Shown one piece after another: positions 36,847 to 49,866 of a stretch of DNA of 64,000 nt. The stretch is taken from positions 124,001 to 188,000 of the forward strand of contig NZ_JAKVIR010000008.1 of assembly GCF_022601975.1 (NCBI RefSeq). The letters run 5' to 3'. Positions within the stretch are counted from its first letter, which is position 1. Each line of letters opens with the position of its first letter. The DNA comes from Pontibacter sp. E15-1. GTDB taxonomy: Bacteria > Bacteroidota > Bacteroidia > Cytophagales > Hymenobacteraceae. The notes below the pieces were generated by a model. It was not told where the DNA came from and did no database searches. It saw only the letters and a program-made list of their open reading frames with translations. Made by a program: the position numbers and the translations under genes.

Positions 36847-37190
36847 GCGGGGTATGGCAGTGCCACTAACGACATTCTTCCCTCTCCCCTGCTGTTCCCG
36901 GCTTGCCCGGAGGCAGGCTCTGGCTGCAAAAAAGGGGCTCTGATCGTGCAAAAAATTTATTTTTGGCCACTATAAAAATCAAAATAGTTTTAGAACAACT
37001 ACATCCAGATGCTAAAAATGCACATTTTAAGTCAAAAATACATAATTACGATAGCTGGCGAATGTTTATGTGGCACAAGGATAGATAGAGCCGCGATTAT
37101 TTGCTAATTTAATGCTAAGTTTAGAAACAATTAATAAGCCTTTGGCGCGCCCATACAAGTGCGCCATGGTTTACCTAGTATTAAATTACG
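36847..37190. other. Intergenic region between divergent genes
   Basis: This 344-base gap separates the glycosyltransferase gene from the giant kinase gene. It is markedly AT-rich over 36950-37130. TAAGTTTA near 37114 is a weak -7-like match for the kinase operon. I see no hairpin, RNA gene or ORF of note. Confidence 0.5.
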
Positions 37191-42440
<5,250 letters not shown>

Positions 42441-42443
42441 CAC

Positions 42444-42824
42444 ATGGCTGAAAATAAGACTATTTTGATCGCTGAGGATAGCTCGGTAATCCTCAACCTG
42501 ACGAAAAAGATTCTGGAACTCCAGAAATACAAGATCCTGACCGCCAAAAACGGCGGCGAGGTGATCAAGCAAGTGGAGAACAACAAGATTGACGCCATCC
42601 TGATGGACCTCAACATCCCCGTGAAAAGCGGCATGGACTGTACCCGCGAGATTAGGGCACACGAGAACCCGGAGATCGCCAAGATTCCGATCATCGCCGT
42701 GACGGGCAACGCCAACAACTACAGCATGGACGACTTTAAGGAGGCAGGCATCAACGACTACCTGCCCAAGCCGTTGGACTTCGACGCTCTGGTGACCACC
42801 GTTAAAAAATACACTGCAGAATAA
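42444..42824 (+). CDS. Single-domain response regulator (CheY-like)
   Basis: The 126-residue protein is a receiver domain alone, with no output domain. It has the acidic pair E11-D12, the phosphorylation site Asp55 in AILMDLNIPV, the Thr in AVTGNA and the Lys in DYLPKPLDF. It probably takes phosphate from the HPt domain of the kinase encoded just upstream and signals through protein contact. The next gene starts immediately after its stop codon. Confidence 0.93.
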   Translation: MAENKTILIAEDSSVILNLTKKILELQKYKILTAKNGGEVIKQVENNKIDAILMDLNIPVKSGMDCTREIRAHENPEIAKIPIIAVTGNANNYSMDDFKEAGINDYLPKPLDFDALVTTVKKYTAE

Positions 42825-43100
42825 ATGGTACTAAAGTACACGCGGCCATTCTTAAGCAAGCTGGAGGATATTTTTGCAGAGTCCGACTTTGTGCTGCGCT
42901 ACGAAAAAGGGAATTTCAAGGCGGGCTATTGCCTGCTGAAGGACATGAAGGTGGCTGTGGTAAACAAATACTACAGCCTGGAGGGCAAGATCAACTGCCT
43001 CTACGAGATCCTTCGCACCATTGCAGTAGACGAAAGCCGGCTGAGCGATAAAAACCGAGCTTTATACCTAGACATTCGCAAACAGGACAACGCCACTTGA
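42825..43100 (+). CDS. Small protein of unknown function in kinase operon
   Basis: I do not recognise this 91-residue protein. It is soluble and mixed alpha/beta, with ESDFVLRYEKGNFKAGYCLL near residue 19 and VVNKYYSLEGKINCLYEIL near 45. It begins directly after the response regulator stop codon and overlaps the next gene by 4 bases (TTGA), so it is tightly coupled to the signalling operon. Related small proteins are, as I recall, often found upstream of MBL-fold genes in Bacteroidota, so the link may be to the next gene rather than to the kinase. Confidence 0.75.
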   Translation: MVLKYTRPFLSKLEDIFAESDFVLRYEKGNFKAGYCLLKDMKVAVVNKYYSLEGKINCLYEILRTIAVDESRLSDKNRALYLDIRKQDNAT

Positions 43101-43858
43101 GAGTAACGTTATTAGGCACTGGCACCTCGCAGGGAGTACCCGTAATCGGGTGTACCTGCGAGGTTTGCCGCTCTGTGGACTACCGCGACAAGCGTCTGCG
43201 CGTTTCGGTGCACCTGCAGGTAGGCGGCAAGAGCATCATCATCGACACAGGCCCTGATTTCAGGCAGCAGGTGCTGCGCGAGCGCATCAAAACGCTGGAC
43301 GCCCTCGTGTTTACCCACGAGCACAAAGACCACACCGCCGGCCTCGACGACATCCGCGCCTACAACTTCTCGCAGCACAAAGACATGCCCATTTACGCCG
43401 AGGAGCGCGTGCTGGGGCAGCTTAAAAAAGAGTTCGCTTACATCTTCTCCGATTACAAATACCCCGGCATCCCGAAGGTGCAGTTGCACCCGATCGATAA
43501 CCAGCCGTTTGAGGTGGAGGGCGTACCGTTTATACCTATCCGGGTGATGCACTACAAGCTGCCCGTGTATGGGTACCGTGTCGGCGACTTCACCTACATC
43601 ACCGATGCCAACTATATATCCGAGGAGGAGAAAGAGAAGGTAAGAGGCTCTAAAGTGATCGTGCTGAACGCACTGCGCCAAGAGCCGCACATCTCCCACT
43701 TCTCGCTGCAGGAGGCCATCAACCTGCTCGAAGAGCTTCAGCCTGAGAAAGCCTACCTCACGCACATCAGCCATCTGCTCGGGCAGCACCGCGAGGTAGA
43801 GCCACAACTCCCCGACTTTATACGCTTAGGCTACGATGGCCTGCAGATTGATTTGTAG
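43097..43858 (+). CDS. Metallo-beta-lactamase fold phosphodiesterase (PhnP-like)
   Basis: The 253-residue protein is a binuclear-metal hydrolase. It opens with LLGTGTSQGVPVIGCTCEVC, a zinc-cysteine loop seen in PhnP-like phosphoribosyl cyclic phosphodiesterases, and has the metal motif FTHEHKDHTAG near residue 73, ITDANYIS near 170 and LTHISHLLGQH near 221. The start is TTG overlapping the preceding TGA. Bacteroidota carry this gene widely without phn genes, so the physiological substrate is uncertain. Its stop codon is the first bases of an iterated-word hairpin. Confidence 0.88.
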   Translation: MRVTLLGTGTSQGVPVIGCTCEVCRSVDYRDKRLRVSVHLQVGGKSIIIDTGPDFRQQVLRERIKTLDALVFTHEHKDHTAGLDDIRAYNFSQHKDMPIYAEERVLGQLKKEFAYIFSDYKYPGIPKVQLHPIDNQPFEVEGVPFIPIRVMHYKLPVYGYRVGDFTYITDANYISEEEKEKVRGSKVIVLNALRQEPHISHFSLQEAINLLEELQPEKAYLTHISHLLGQHREVEPQLPDFIRLGYDGLQIDL

Positions 43859-44030
43859 CACGTACACGTAGCACGACACACGTATCACGAAATACGATAC
43901 ACGATAGAGGCGTCTGTCGATGTCATAGGCCATTTTTCTTGAAAGATAGAATCCATAAACGGGAGAGGCTTTCAGCGATTTTATACTTATTCGTGTATCG
44001 TTTATCGTGTGTCGTGCTACGTGCTACGAT
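43856..44030. repeat. Iterated-word imperfect hairpin (CGTAGCACG / CGTATCACG words)
   Basis: The left arm (43856-43911) strings together variants of GTAGCACG, CGTATCACG and CGATACACG. The right arm (about 43990-44030) is built from their complements. The arms pair over most of their length with small gaps around a loop of about 80 bases. The left arm begins at the stop codon of the MBL gene, and the right arm ends 24 bases before the NFACT gene. Confidence 0.7.
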
Positions 44031-44054
44031 TGAAAGCACTTTCATCCCTGAACC

Positions 44055-45629
44055 ATGCACCAGAACTACTACTTTTTAAGGCAACTGACACAGGCGCTGC
44101 GCCCCACGCTGCTGGGGATGCAGGCCGTCACTGCTTTTAGCCAGAACAAAGACGAGCTTGTGCTGGGCTTCGCCAAAGACAGTCAGGAGATCTATATTCG
44201 TGTCCTGCTCACCTCTCATTTCTCGTCCCTCTCCTTCCCCACTGACTTTAGGCGCGCACGCGCGAACACCGTGGAGCTGCTGCACCCGCTGCATGGGCAG
44301 GCTGTGGAGGATGTGGTGCAGCACCTGAACGAACGGAGCTTTTACCTGAGCTTTACGGAAGGTTATACCCTGCTTTTCAAGCTTTTCGGCAACAGGTCTA
44401 ACATTGTCCTCTATCAGGATGGCGCGCCGCTGGAGTTGTTCCATAATAAGTTCGGCACTGACGCCGACCTGGACCCTCTTGCCATGAACCGGCCCCTGGC
44501 GCAGAACTACGAGGCGTTTGTGGCGGCAGCTGGCAATGTGCGCAAGCTATATCCCACGTTCGGCGATCTGCCGGCGGCCTACCTGGCCCAGCAGAACTAC
44601 AGCCAGCAACCGCTTGCGCAGCAATGGGAACTGGTGCAGCGGATGCTTGAGATACTCGAAGCGCCCGCGCGCTACTACATCATCCGGTGGGGCGGGAAGT
44701 TACGGCTCTCGCTGCTGGAGCTGGGCGAAGTGGTGGAGACACTGCAGGATCCGGTGGAAGCGCTCAACGTCTATACCCGCCGGTATCTGTCCGAGACCGG
44801 CTTTGAACGCCAGTATAGCCAGGCCAGGCAGCAACTGGAACGCAAGCTGCACATCACACAGGCGGTACTGGAGCAGGCGGGAGAAAAACTGCAGGAGCTG
44901 CGCCACAACAAGTCGTACGGCCAGACGGCAGACGTGATCATGGCCAACCTGACCAACATCCCGCCAAGGGCCACTGAGGTGGAGCTGTATGACTTTTATA
45001 CCGACCAGCAGCGGATGTATAAGCTAAAGCAGCACGAAACGCCCCAGAAAGTAGCGGAGCGCCTCTACCGAAAAGCCAAGAACCAGCACGTGGAGGTAAA
45101 GCAACTGGAGGAGAAAACCGAACGCAAGCTGGAAGAGGCCATCGTGCTGGAAGACGCGCTGCAGGCACTCGCCACCGTGCAGGACTACAAGCAGCTCAAG
45201 CAGTACCTCCGCGACTACAGCCATCTGCTGACCACCAAGCAGCAGGAGCAGCAGGAGATCCCGTTCCGATTGTTTGAGACGGAGGGTTTCCGGATACTGG
45301 TGGGCAAGAGTGCCCGCAACAACGACACCCTTACGCAGCGGCATACCTACAAAGAGGACCTCTGGCTACACGCCAAGGACGTCTCCGGCTCGCATGTGGT
45401 CATCAAGCACCAGGCGGGCAAAACCGTGCCTGTAACTGTGCTGGAGAAGGCCGCGCAGCTGGCCGCCTATTACAGCAAGCGCAAAAACGACACCCTCTGC
45501 CCCGTCATTTATACCCCTAAGAAGTGGGTGCGCAAGCCCAAAGGGTCTGCGCCCGGAGCTGTGGTGGTCGAGCGCGAGAAGGTGCTGCTGGTAAAGCCCG
45601 AGAACCCCTTCGCAAACCTCGCCCGATAG
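44055..45629 (+). CDS. NFACT family protein (RqcH-like)
   Basis: Proteins of this family bind stalled large ribosomal subunits and, in Bacillus RqcH, direct alanine-tail addition. The 524-residue protein has an NFACT-N-like start (NYYFLRQLTQALRP), a long central coiled-coil region (about residues 255-385, QLERKLHITQAVLEQAGEKL) and the C-terminal NFACT-R RNA-binding domain (DLWLHAKDVSGSHVVIKHQ near 435; VIYTPKKWVRKPKG near 489). The HAKDxxGSHVVI motif is complete. The rest of the N-terminal domain diverges from RqcH, so equivalence is only probable. Confidence 0.85.
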   Translation: MHQNYYFLRQLTQALRPTLLGMQAVTAFSQNKDELVLGFAKDSQEIYIRVLLTSHFSSLSFPTDFRRARANTVELLHPLHGQAVEDVVQHLNERSFYLSFTEGYTLLFKLFGNRSNIVLYQDGAPLELFHNKFGTDADLDPLAMNRPLAQNYEAFVAAAGNVRKLYPTFGDLPAAYLAQQNYSQQPLAQQWELVQRMLEILEAPARYYIIRWGGKLRLSLLELGEVVETLQDPVEALNVYTRRYLSETGFERQYSQARQQLERKLHITQAVLEQAGEKLQELRHNKSYGQTADVIMANLTNIPPRATEVELYDFYTDQQRMYKLKQHETPQKVAERLYRKAKNQHVEVKQLEEKTERKLEEAIVLEDALQALATVQDYKQLKQYLRDYSHLLTTKQQEQQEIPFRLFETEGFRILVGKSARNNDTLTQRHTYKEDLWLHAKDVSGSHVVIKHQAGKTVPVTVLEKAAQLAAYYSKRKNDTLCPVIYTPKKWVRKPKGSAPGAVVVEREKVLLVKPENPFANLAR

Positions 45630-45641
45630 GCAATACTGATT

Positions 45642-45940
45642 TAACGTGAATTCGGGAATTGCTGTACGATAACCTGCATTCAAATGAGTTTTTTTGCTTT
45701 GGGGAAGTATGGTTTAGCCAGATCAGGGCAAAATGATTCCCAGTTTTTCCGAGAGGCGCCGGGGGTAGGGGGTCTCTATTTGTAGATTTCCGATGCCACG
45801 TCAGTGGCAGCCGTTAGGCAGGAAATGTACACAGCGCCGAGCGGGAAAACGCGCCCCAGCGGGCGTGGAGCGCAAGGCAAGCTATAAAACAACCGGTTAC
45901 GAGTTTTGAAATAAACGCTATGATTCCCGAAGATCACGTA
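45642..45940 (-). repeat. MITE-like element, copy B (about 299 bp, inverted relative to copy A)
   Basis: This is the reverse complement of the element at 24513-24827, with strong similarity from end to end. The ends read TAACGTGAATTCGGGAAT (45642-45659) and, inverted, TACGTGATCTTCGGGAAT, so the terminal inverted repeats extend to about 18 bases with a few mismatches. GATTTA occurs on both sides (45638-45643 and 45941-45946), which may be a target-site duplication. It has no ORF. It lies between the NFACT stop codon and a tRNA-Leu gene. Confidence 0.75.
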
Positions 45941-46023
45941 GATTTATACCTGTATGAGATGACGCTGAAACCGGCGCGTATACCAGGCGGTATTTTTGGA
46001 TCGGAAATTATTAGTGGGAATTA

Positions 46024-46059
46024 AAACACAAAAAGCAGCTTCCGCTGCTTTTTGTGTTT
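46024..46059. terminator. Bidirectional terminator hairpin
   Basis: A 16-bp perfect stem (46024-46039 with 46044-46059) and TTCC loop carries A-rich and T-rich flanks on both strands. It terminates the minus-strand tRNA-Leu transcript and could also stop readthrough from the NFACT gene. Confidence 0.85.
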
Positions 46060-46088
46060 AGCTGATGGAGGGCATCAGCAGTAAGATG

Positions 46089-46170
46089 TGCGCGCGGGGA
46101 GATTCGAACTCCCACACCCGAAGGCACCACCCCCTCAAGATGGCGTGTCTACCAGTTTCACCACGTGCGC
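46089..46170 (-). tRNA. tRNA-Leu (GAG)
   Basis: The minus strand folds as a class II tRNA of 82 bases. The anticodon stem CCATC/GGTGG encloses the loop TTGAGGG, giving anticodon GAG. The T arm contains GTTCGAATC, and a long variable arm is present (GTGCCTTCGGGTGTG region). The acceptor stem GCGCACG/CGCGCGC has one A-C mismatch at the fifth pair. The 3' CCA is not encoded. A promoter with TACTTTTG lies 17 bases upstream. Confidence 0.92.
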
Positions 46171-46186
46171 AGGTAAAATGTGGTTG

Positions 46187-46217
46187 CAAAAGTAAAGAGG
46201 CCGACTGACATTTGCAA
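46187..46217 (-). promoter_or_regulatory. Promoter of tRNA-Leu(GAG)
   Basis: On the minus strand TTG (46217-46215) and TACTTTTG (46194-46187) are spaced by 20 bases, matching the Bacteroidota -33/-7 consensus. Confidence 0.7.
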
Positions 46218-46434
46218 CGTCTCTTCGCCATATTTTAAGGATTATTAGCCCCAAAAAGCTAAATATCGCATTGCTAGAACTTTAAATTCGCAGCTGTGTT
46301 AATACTTATACAGCATCAGCATACCTGTGGTACAACAGAAAGTATAAACATTACAAGAACCTGCCTTTTCTTTTTGTAGGACAACAATGGCTTTATACTT
46401 ACTTTTATACCCCGCTGCCCACCCGGCAGATGCG

Positions 46435-46442
46435 TAAATTTG
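46435..46442 (+). promoter_or_regulatory. Promoter -7 box of ABC transporter genes
   Basis: TAAATTTG matches TAnnTTTG and lies 26 bases before the ATG at 46469. No clear -33 partner is seen. Confidence 0.45.
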
Positions 46443-46468
46443 AGTAGCCATTTCTTACAGAAAAAGAT

Positions 46469-47227
46469 ATGAGTATAGCTATAAGCGGATTATCAAAGGC
46501 GTTTGGAAGAAAACACGTGTTAAAAGACCTCTCCGTGACCGTCGAGCCGGGCCAATGCTACTGCCTCCTTGGCAAGAACGGTGTCGGGAAAAGCACTTTA
46601 CTGAATTGCATTCTTGACCTGATCCCGCCGGATGCGGGTTCAATTTCGCTTTTTGATAAAAATTATACCCACAATGCGCTTGCCGTGAAGCAAAATCTGG
46701 GGGCCCTTTGCGAAGACAACCCACTGATTGAAGAGTTCACCGGTTTGGAGTACCTCAACTTTGTGGCAAAACTCTACCGCCTCTCCCCCCAGGAAAGCGA
46801 GCAGCGCATTGCCAGCCTCACGAATTATTTCTTCTCCGACCAGGACGCTTTACACAAGAACATCGCGGGCTACTCTACGGGCATGAAGAAGAAAGTGGGC
46901 ATTGCCGCTGCCATCCTGCACAAGCCGCAGGTGCTCGTGCTGGACGAGCCTTTCACTGGCCTGGACCCGATTGCGGCGCAGCTGCTTGTTCACCTCATCC
47001 GCAGCTACCGCAACGCCAGCCGCGTCATCCTCATCTCGTCGCATGACCTGAACTATGTGGAGAAGGTGGCCACGCACATCGGCGTGCTCAACGACGGGCA
47101 ACTGATGTATAACGGCTCGGTGCAGGAGTTCACCATGAACGGGGCCAACGTGATCGACCAGGCCCTGTTTCAGCTGCTTCTCCCGCACCACAACCCGGAA
47201 ACCAACATGGACTGGATGCTTAGCTAA
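46469..47227 (+). CDS. ABC transporter ATP-binding protein
   Basis: The 252-residue protein is the nucleotide-binding subunit of an ABC exporter. It has Walker A GKNGVGKST near residue 35, a signature YSTGMKKKV near 131 (a divergent LSGGQ), Walker B VLVLDEPFTGLDP near 153 and the switch His in ISSHDLNYVEKV near 191. It is of the type that drives drug, lipid or lantibiotic-like export. The membrane partner is encoded 9 bases downstream. The substrate is unknown. Confidence 0.93.
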   Translation: MSIAISGLSKAFGRKHVLKDLSVTVEPGQCYCLLGKNGVGKSTLLNCILDLIPPDAGSISLFDKNYTHNALAVKQNLGALCEDNPLIEEFTGLEYLNFVAKLYRLSPQESEQRIASLTNYFFSDQDALHKNIAGYSTGMKKKVGIAAAILHKPQVLVLDEPFTGLDPIAAQLLVHLIRSYRNASRVILISSHDLNYVEKVATHIGVLNDGQLMYNGSVQEFTMNGANVIDQALFQLLLPHHNPETNMDWMLS

Positions 47228-47236
47228 CCTTTCGCT

Positions 47237-48601
47237 ATGGATTTATTACTTTTCTCCTGCCGCGCCAGAGTGGCGGGCTTCTTCCGCCACAAAAAGGAGC
47301 AGCGTGCGATGCTGCTTTCGCTGGGCATTGTGCTGGCAGGCGCGTATAGCTGGCTATTCACGTATCTACTGCAACAGGCACAGGACGGAGGCGCGCTCAA
47401 ACAGAGTGTGCCCCAATTGCTGGAGTATACCAACCTCATGCTGCTGGCGATCATCATCCTAAAGGGGTTTTTCCCGTCCTACGTTCAGAAGGCCGCCATC
47501 ATCCAGCGCATATACCCCATCCCGCCCTTACAAAAATTCCGAACCGAGGTTTTAGTAGAGTTCGTCTCGCCGTTCTATTTCATCGTCCTGAACTTCCTTT
47601 TCTTTCTGTTCATGATGTCGCCTGCGTATGGGGTAGCAGCGCTGCTACAGAGCCTGCTCGTAGTCCTGACGGCGCACATTACCTTGCGCTCCCTGCAAGT
47701 GTTTGTAGAGCGGAAAATGCGCTGGGGCCACCGTTATTTTTTTATGGCGGCGGTTATGGCGGCGGCCTTTGTGGCTTTGCAGGCGCGGGTGCCCATGTTC
47801 AGGCCAAGCGCCGACTGGCTGGTACAGATCGTGCACATGGCGGCACTCGGCTTTTTTGTCGCCGCCAATTATTTTCTGGAGCTGGCGGCGACAGAGCCAC
47901 GGCGCAAAGAGGTTAGTTACAGCAGCACGGCCCGCCGCAGCCTGGGCTGGCGTCTCTTCAAAAACCATCGGCTTGCCAAACAGATGCTCCTGTTTGGGCT
48001 GATCTTTAAGGCCATTATCCTGGCGCTGGACGCCACTGTATACCTTCGCAAGGGCGATCACCTCTTTGACCAGATCGCGTCGATGTGGATGTTTGTGGGC
48101 CCCCTGGTGATTTTCACCTATGTGTTTAACAACAGCTGGGGTTTCTACCGCAACCTGTGGCTCACAGTGGAGCGCGGCAACGGCACGTATAGAGATGTGA
48201 TCTGGGCGAGCCTGCTGCCTTTGCGTGTGCCGCTGCTGATGGACGCCGTGCTGACCTTTGCGTATGTCACGTTCTTCAACCACGAAAGCGCCTTGTTCAT
48301 CGTCCTGATGTACCTCGCCGCCATTCTGGTGCTGACGCCACTGGGGATTATTGCCTCTATCGTGAGCCCGAAGCCGGTGAAAGGGGGTATCTTTAGCTTC
48401 AGCGCGAAAACCTCATACCTCTACAACTTCACCTCCATCGCCTTGTTCAGCCTGCTTTTTCTGCCCCGTATCCATCCGCTGCTTTACCTGTTATACCCCT
48501 TGCTGATCGGCGGGGCGTTTTTCGCGCTGGTAGCCGTTCTGAGAGAGTATGGTGCGTATAAGCACAAACTCTTCGAGGCACTGTATAAAGTAGATGCGTA
48601 A
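47237..48601 (+). CDS. ABC transporter membrane subunit (putative)
   Basis: The 454-residue protein has about ten predicted membrane helices (for example LLSLGIVLAGAYSWLFTYLL near residue 26, FYFIVLNFLFFLFMMSP near 112 and LLYPLLIGGAFFALVAVL near 418). No ABC-2 signature motif is obvious, but the position directly after an ABC ATPase gene with a 9-base gap makes it the likely permease partner. It is the second and last gene of the unit. Confidence 0.75.
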   Translation: MDLLLFSCRARVAGFFRHKKEQRAMLLSLGIVLAGAYSWLFTYLLQQAQDGGALKQSVPQLLEYTNLMLLAIIILKGFFPSYVQKAAIIQRIYPIPPLQKFRTEVLVEFVSPFYFIVLNFLFFLFMMSPAYGVAALLQSLLVVLTAHITLRSLQVFVERKMRWGHRYFFMAAVMAAAFVALQARVPMFRPSADWLVQIVHMAALGFFVAANYFLELAATEPRRKEVSYSSTARRSLGWRLFKNHRLAKQMLLFGLIFKAIILALDATVYLRKGDHLFDQIASMWMFVGPLVIFTYVFNNSWGFYRNLWLTVERGNGTYRDVIWASLLPLRVPLLMDAVLTFAYVTFFNHESALFIVLMYLAAILVLTPLGIIASIVSPKPVKGGIFSFSAKTSYLYNFTSIALFSLLFLPRIHPLLYLLYPLLIGGAFFALVAVLREYGAYKHKLFEALYKVDA

Positions 48602-48750
48602 CGGCGCTGTTCGCTTTGATCGCGGGAAACGGGATGCTATACCAGCAAGCACAGTCGCTGGCTTCGGCAAAAAGCAGTGGTTTGTTTTGAAGAAGCCGGT
48701 GCGTCTCACGGCAGGCGCTGTTCAGAAGGGGCAATGCTAGCTTAATGCAG

Positions 48751-49365
48751 CTAGGCTGGCATGAGGCTGAGCAGATCCGAAATGCTTACCTCCAGGCTTC
48801 CCTGCAACTCAAACGTAAGCGTCACCTGATCCGGTTGCGGCACGATGTCCTGCATAGTTACCTCTTTTACCTTCCCAAGCAGCGTTGCTCCTTTCACGTC
48901 GAGGCCTTTTTCTAACATACCGTTTACTTTTTCAATCTCTGCTGAGATAATCTCATTAAGATGAACCCGCGCCTTGTTCAGAATCTGGGTATAGGCCACT
49001 TTGTTTGCCAGCACCTCCAAAGCCGTGTTATAGAATCCGCTGGAGGTCAGCGATTTCAGCCTGAACTTCCGAACGAAGAGTTGCTGGGCGGCATTGTCAT
49101 AACCTACCGCGGCCAGCACGTGCAGGTCAACCTCGTCGCGCTTCAGCACTGTCCGGAGGATGCGCAGCTTCACCCTGAGGTCTAGATCATAAGCCTCTGT
49201 GCTGCTTCCTGCTATTGCCACGTTCAGGATTTTGGCATAGGGCGCAGTGTCGTTGCCAGCCTCAGGCTTAGGTATAACTTCGCCCACCAGTTGTTTCTGC
49301 AGCACCCCTTGCAGGGCAGGGTATGAAATGGCTATCGGCACACGGATCTTGATTGGGTTTTCCAT
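48751..49365 (-). CDS. Uncharacterised protein, DUF4403-like
   Basis: The 204-residue protein has no signal peptide from the ATG at 49365. Its pattern of alternating hydrophobic residues with IRVPIAISYPALQGVLQKQL at the start and VRKFRLKSLTSSGFYNTALE near 95 recalls half of a DUF4403 protein, which is usually about twice this size. That assignment is tentative. An upstream in-frame ATG (49422) would add a basic leader of 19 residues. It is a single-gene unit next to a tRNA. Confidence 0.6.
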   Translation of the reverse strand: MENPIKIRVPIAISYPALQGVLQKQLVGEVIPKPEAGNDTAPYAKILNVAIAGSSTEAYDLDLRVKLRILRTVLKRDEVDLHVLAAVGYDNAAQQLFVRKFRLKSLTSSGFYNTALEVLANKVAYTQILNKARVHLNEIISAEIEKVNGMLEKGLDVKGATLLGKVKEVTMQDIVPQPDQVTLTFELQGSLEVSISDLLSLMPA

Positions 49366-49452
49366 AAGTGAGTGGAAGATAGTGCATTTTTTGGAAATCG
49401 GAAAAGGCGTGCGCCCGGGCAATAAGCTGAAGGGAAGGCGCTATTCGGAAAT

Positions 49453-49483
49453 AAAAAAGCCTCAAACTTTCGTTTGAGGCTTT
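49453..49483 (-). terminator. Terminator of tRNA-Lys transcript
   Basis: A 12-bp perfect stem (49456-49467 with 49472-49483) with TTTC loop is followed on the minus strand by a T-run (plus-strand A49453-49458). It lies 6 bases beyond the first tRNA-Lys. Confidence 0.9.
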
Positions 49484-49488
49484 AGAAG

Positions 49489-49561
49489 TGATCCCGCTGG
49501 GATTCGAACCCAGGACCCATACATTAAAAGTGTATTGCTCTACCAGCTGAGCTACAGAATC
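49489..49561 (-). tRNA. tRNA-Lys (TTT), copy 1
   Basis: The minus strand folds as a 73-base tRNA: acceptor GATTCTG/CGGGATC, anticodon stem ATACA/TGTAT with loop CTTTTAA giving anticodon TTT, and T arm with GTTCGAATC. CCA is not encoded. It is identical over all 73 bases to the copy at 49714. It has its own promoter and terminator. Confidence 0.95.
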
Positions 49562-49589
49562 GGTACTTGTTTTCCCGTTGTTGGGAGTG

Positions 49590-49621
49590 CAAAAATAGAA
49601 GCTTAATTTCAGATTACCAAA
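49590..49621 (-). promoter_or_regulatory. Promoter of tRNA-Lys copy 1
   Basis: On the minus strand TTTG (49621-49618) and TATTTTTG (49597-49590) are spaced by 20 bases, a full match to the -33/-7 consensus. The tRNA starts 28 bases downstream. Confidence 0.75.
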
Positions 49622-49713
49622 ATTAATTTCTGCTGTTTTTATCCTTTTGCCCGTTTGGCAGAAGAGGTGACGAAACGATTTTTTTGCCTCAGAAAAAGGC
49701 TTGTTTCTTTCAG

Positions 49714-49786
49714 TGATCCCGCTGGGATTCGAACCCAGGACCCATACATTAAAAGTGTATTGCTCTACCAGCTGAGCTACAGAATC
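49714..49786 (-). tRNA. tRNA-Lys (TTT), copy 2
   Basis: This is a base-for-base duplicate of the tRNA at 49489-49561, with the same TTT anticodon and no encoded CCA. It is separated from it by 152 bases and has a separate promoter. The arrangement raises dosage of the single tRNA reading AAA/AAG codons. Confidence 0.95.
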
Positions 49787-49835
49787 AGTTTATTTCTTAA
49801 CTTGCTACCTCAAGGCGTTCCCCTGAATTGCGATG

Positions 49836-49866
49836 CAAAAGTAACAGCTCAGAACTTAAATGCAAA
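49836..49866 (-). promoter_or_regulatory. Promoter of tRNA-Lys copy 2, overlapping the next gene's start
   Basis: On the minus strand TTTG (49866-49863) and TACTTTTG (49843-49836) have a 19-base spacer. The -33 box lies within codons 2-3 of the divergent TPR/SH3 gene that starts at 49860. Confidence 0.65.
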
